This document shows positions 45,055 to 46,892 of a DNA stretch of 46,892 nucleotides, piece by piece. Below the pieces are notes generated by a model. That model had not been told where the DNA came from and searched no databases. It saw only the letters and a program-made list of their open reading frames with translations. The first letter of the stretch is position 1, and each line of letters begins with the position of its first letter. Made by a program: the position numbers and the translations under genes. The DNA comes from an uncultured Bacteroidia bacterium. GTDB taxonomy: Bacteria; Bacteroidota; Bacteroidia; Bacteroidales; F082. The stretch lies in assembly GCA_913009755.1 (NCBI GenBank), contig CAJVWU010000026.1:1-46892 (forward strand), given 5' to 3'.

Positions 45055-45062
45055 TATTTTTG
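45055..45062 (+). promoter_or_regulatory. Promoter -7 element for the Ric gene
   Basis: TATTTTTG matches TAnnTTTG, 45 bp before the ATG. The upstream T-rich stretch has no good -33 TTG. No clear nitric-oxide regulator palindrome was visible. Confidence 0.45.
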
Positions 45063-45107
45063 CCCTGTGAAACCTAAATTATTATCATCAACTTAAAATA
45101 AGCAAAA

Positions 45108-46052
45108 ATGGAAACATTAGATGTGACACAAATAGAGCCACGGTTAAAGCATCCTGCGATTTTTCAAAAATTTGATGCCTTATCCGGTGGGGAAGCATTC
45201 GTTATTCATAACGATCACGACCCCAAACCACTTTATTATCAAATGGTGGCAGAAAGAGGACAAACCTTTGATTGGGAATATCTTGAAGAAGGCCCTGAAA
45301 TATGGGAAGTCAAAATCAGCAAATTGAAGCTCAAAGAAAAGCCTTTAACAATCGGAGAACTTGTAACCGAAGATTTCAGAAAAGCCGAAGTTTTTAGTAA
45401 ATTCGGGTTGGATTTTTGTTGCGGTGGCGGCAAATCGCTTAAAGAAGCCTGTGAAGAAAAGGGAATTAATGAAAAGGAAGTTGAAACAGCGCTTACAGAA
45501 GTGGAAAGGCAGGCTAAAAACAGGCAACAGGATTTCAACAATTGGGAACTGGACTTTCTTGTTGATTATATTTTCAACATCCATCACAAGTATGTAAAAG
45601 AAGCTGTAAATATGCTTTATGAATTTAGTAATAAAGTGGCAAATGTTCATGGGGAAAACCATCCGGAAGTAATTAGAATTGCCAGTCTGTTTGAATCAAT
45701 TGCCAGGGAATTGGATCCGCACATGCAGAAAGAGGAATCCATACTTTTTCCATACATAAAGCAACTGGCTGTTGCCAAACGTGAAAATACCAGGATGGGA
45801 ACATCACCATTCGGCTCTATTGAAGCTCCGGTTAGCATGATGGAATCTGAGCATGTGGCTGTTGGCGGGAGTATGGACGAAATAAATCATTTGAGCAATG
45901 GTTTTACTCCCCCCGAAGATGCCTGTTCTTCTTATCGTGCTTTATATAGAAAACTCAACGAATTTGAACAGGATTTGCACCAGCATATCCATCTGGAAAA
46001 TAATATATTATTTCCCAAGGCAATTCAGTTGGAAAAAGAACTTCTGGCTTAA
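45108..46052 (+). CDS. ric: Iron-sulfur cluster repair di-iron protein with DUF2249 domain
   Basis: The 314-residue cytoplasmic protein begins with a DUF2249-like domain (about 1-75). A ScdA_N segment follows (TIGELVTEDFRKAEVFSKFGLDFCCGGGKSL, about 80-110, with its CC pair). Hemerythrin-type di-iron helices come last, with histidine and glutamate ligands in FNIHHKYVKEAV, LDPHMQKEESILFPYI, MESEHVAVG and LHQHIHLENNILFPKA. Ric/ScdA/YtfE proteins restore iron-sulfur clusters damaged by nitric oxide or oxygen stress. The gene stands alone behind a promoter-like element. The DUF2249 fusion is an addition to the basic family. Confidence 0.92.
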   Translation: METLDVTQIEPRLKHPAIFQKFDALSGGEAFVIHNDHDPKPLYYQMVAERGQTFDWEYLEEGPEIWEVKISKLKLKEKPLTIGELVTEDFRKAEVFSKFGLDFCCGGGKSLKEACEEKGINEKEVETALTEVERQAKNRQQDFNNWELDFLVDYIFNIHHKYVKEAVNMLYEFSNKVANVHGENHPEVIRIASLFESIARELDPHMQKEESILFPYIKQLAVAKRENTRMGTSPFGSIEAPVSMMESEHVAVGGSMDEINHLSNGFTPPEDACSSYRALYRKLNEFEQDLHQHIHLENNILFPKAIQLEKELLA

Positions 46053-46285
46053 TTCGGGTATTTGGTGTATCATTGGGGCCGTACTTTTTTAACGCTGATT
46101 TCTAAACCTCATCCCCATCCGCGTTTCTTGCCCGAGGCGAGTCAGGTTTGACGCTGGCGTATTTCTTTTTGGATTTTTAACCTTTCGGCAAATTGTTCAA
46201 AAAATTATTGCCGTAATCAAACTCTCCGTAAGAACCTTTTCGAATTATTCTGCCCAAACCGAGTACATACAATGGATATACTCAC

Positions 46286-46293
46286 TATATTTG
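46286..46293 (+). promoter_or_regulatory. Promoter -7 element upstream of the hydrolase gene
   Basis: TATATTTG matches TAnnTTTG, 65 bp before the ATG at 46359. The rest of the 306-bp gap 46053-46358 is intergenic sequence with a GC-rich patch near 46110-46165 and no gene that I can support. Confidence 0.42.
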
Positions 46294-46358
46294 TTTATAA
46301 AACTTCGCACGTGCAAATAGGACAAGTATTATAATTTGTTTACAGTTAAACTACAATT

Positions 46359-46784
46359 ATGGATTGGGAAACTAAAAATAGCTTTCAGGTTGAGAAATTA
46401 AAACTGAAAAAGGATTACGAGGGCAGGGTAGAGGCCACTCTTCTGAAAAGGAATGCGAAAGAAAACAAAAGCCGTGTGATTTTGTATATTCATGGATTTG
46501 TGGATTATTTCTTTCAAACCGGACTTGCTGACTGGGCCAACGAACTGGGTTTTAATTTCTATGCTTTGGAACTGCGCAAGTATGGCCGTTCCATACTGGA
46601 TCATCAGAGGCCCAATATGTTCAGGTTTTATACCGAATATTTTGAAGAAATTAACGAAGCCGTAAAGATAATAAAAGGAAGGGATAAAAATCAGAAGCTC
46701 ATACTCATGGGACATTCCACCGGTGGGCTGTTGTCTGCCTTGTATGCTCATCACCGTCGTGAAAAAAGATACTATCCCAAAAAG
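46359..46784 (+). pseudogene. Alpha/beta hydrolase (lysophospholipase-like), interrupted
   Basis: An ATG at 46359 opens a serine-hydrolase fold: VILYIHGFVDYFF (oxyanion region, about 40-52), WANELGFNFYALELRKYGRS and the nucleophile elbow LMGHSTGGLLSALYAHH (about 116-132). This resembles monoacylglycerol lipase/serine aminopeptidase S33 proteins. After HHRREK near 46769 the sequence stops resembling the family and becomes AT-rich, leading into a transposase start. The frame stays open to the window edge, so a chimeric product would be made. I infer an insertion sequence broke the gene. The boundary given is approximate. Confidence 0.75.
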
Positions 46785-46892
46785 TGTGTAAAGTGCATCT
46801 TAACTAAATTTGGAGTTGATAAAACTTTAAAATATTTAGCATATGAAAAGAATACACTTTACACAGGAGCAAGTTACGAAGATTTTAGAAGA
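46785..46892 (+). mobile_element. Left end of an IS3-like insertion sequence (partial)
   Basis: TGTGTAAAGTG (46785 onward) could be the terminal inverted repeat. The ATG at 46843 begins MKRIHFTQEQVTKILE, which resembles the helix-turn-helix start of IS3-family OrfA proteins. Only 16-17 codons are inside the window. The other end lies outside, so the IR and target duplication cannot be checked here. Confidence 0.5.
46843..46892 (+). CDS. IS3-like transposase OrfA, N-terminal fragment
   Basis: The reading frame MKRIHFTQEQVTKILE runs off the window edge. The FTxEQxxKIL pattern is typical of the DNA-binding start of IS3-family OrfA. It is cut by the window, not known to be truncated. Confidence 0.5.
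   Translation, partial: MKRIHFTQEQVTKILE

Overview
The window looks like a chromosomal segment of a Bacteroidetes bacterium, probably a Bacteroidales-like lineage. The evidence is the TAnnTTTG-type -7 promoter elements, the general lack of Shine-Dalgarno sequences, a type IX secretion C-terminal sorting domain, a TamB-like protein beside an outer-membrane-oriented gene set, and a DUF2249-ScdA/Ric fusion. I saw no rRNA or tRNA genes.

Region 1 (about 216-14798) is a complete type III CRISPR-Cas locus, best read as subtype III-D. A decayed small gene overlaps the start of an HD-less Cas10 that keeps the GGDD cyclase motif. Tightly packed effector genes follow: a Cas7-like RAMP, a Csx10/Cas5-like protein with a long helical tail, a tandem Cas7-Cas7 protein, a Csx19/TIGR03984-like protein and a large TIGR03986-like RAMP. 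Then come two likely signalling genes: a 121-residue Rossmann-like protein (a ring-nuclease candidate) and a four-helix membrane protein with a CARF-like domain. The adaptation and processing part is cas6, a reverse transcriptase-Cas1 fusion and cas2. A leader with its own promoter-like element leads into a 23-repeat, 22-spacer array. The logic is RNA-capable spacer acquisition, RNA-guided detection, cyclic oligoadenylate synthesis, and a membrane-embedded second-messenger effector with a possible off-switch next to it.

Region 2 (14799-15374) holds a REP-like repeat and a truncated REP-associated transposase. Region 3 (15375-39482) is ordinary chromosome: folA, a lipoprotein, a TlpA-like thioredoxin, a three-gene run (isoprenylcysteine methyltransferase-like, EamA transporter, saccharopine dehydrogenase-like), an AI-2E family protein, an SLC12-like cation-chloride cotransporter, a family 39 glycosyltransferase, tsaD, a TamB-like gene, a type IX secreted protein, an AddA-like helicase-nuclease and a Tricorn-like protease with a clear terminator.

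Region 4 (39483-44972) is AT-rich and looks acquired or accessory. It has an ATP-grasp ligase, a FemAB/GNAT-like acyltransferase and a thiamine-diphosphate enzyme, ending in two decayed genes (a family 2 glycosyltransferase and a cystathionine gamma-synthase/lyase). Region 5 (44973-46892) has an iron-sulfur repair protein of the Ric type and an alpha/beta hydrolase gene interrupted near the right edge by what looks like the left end of an IS3-like element.
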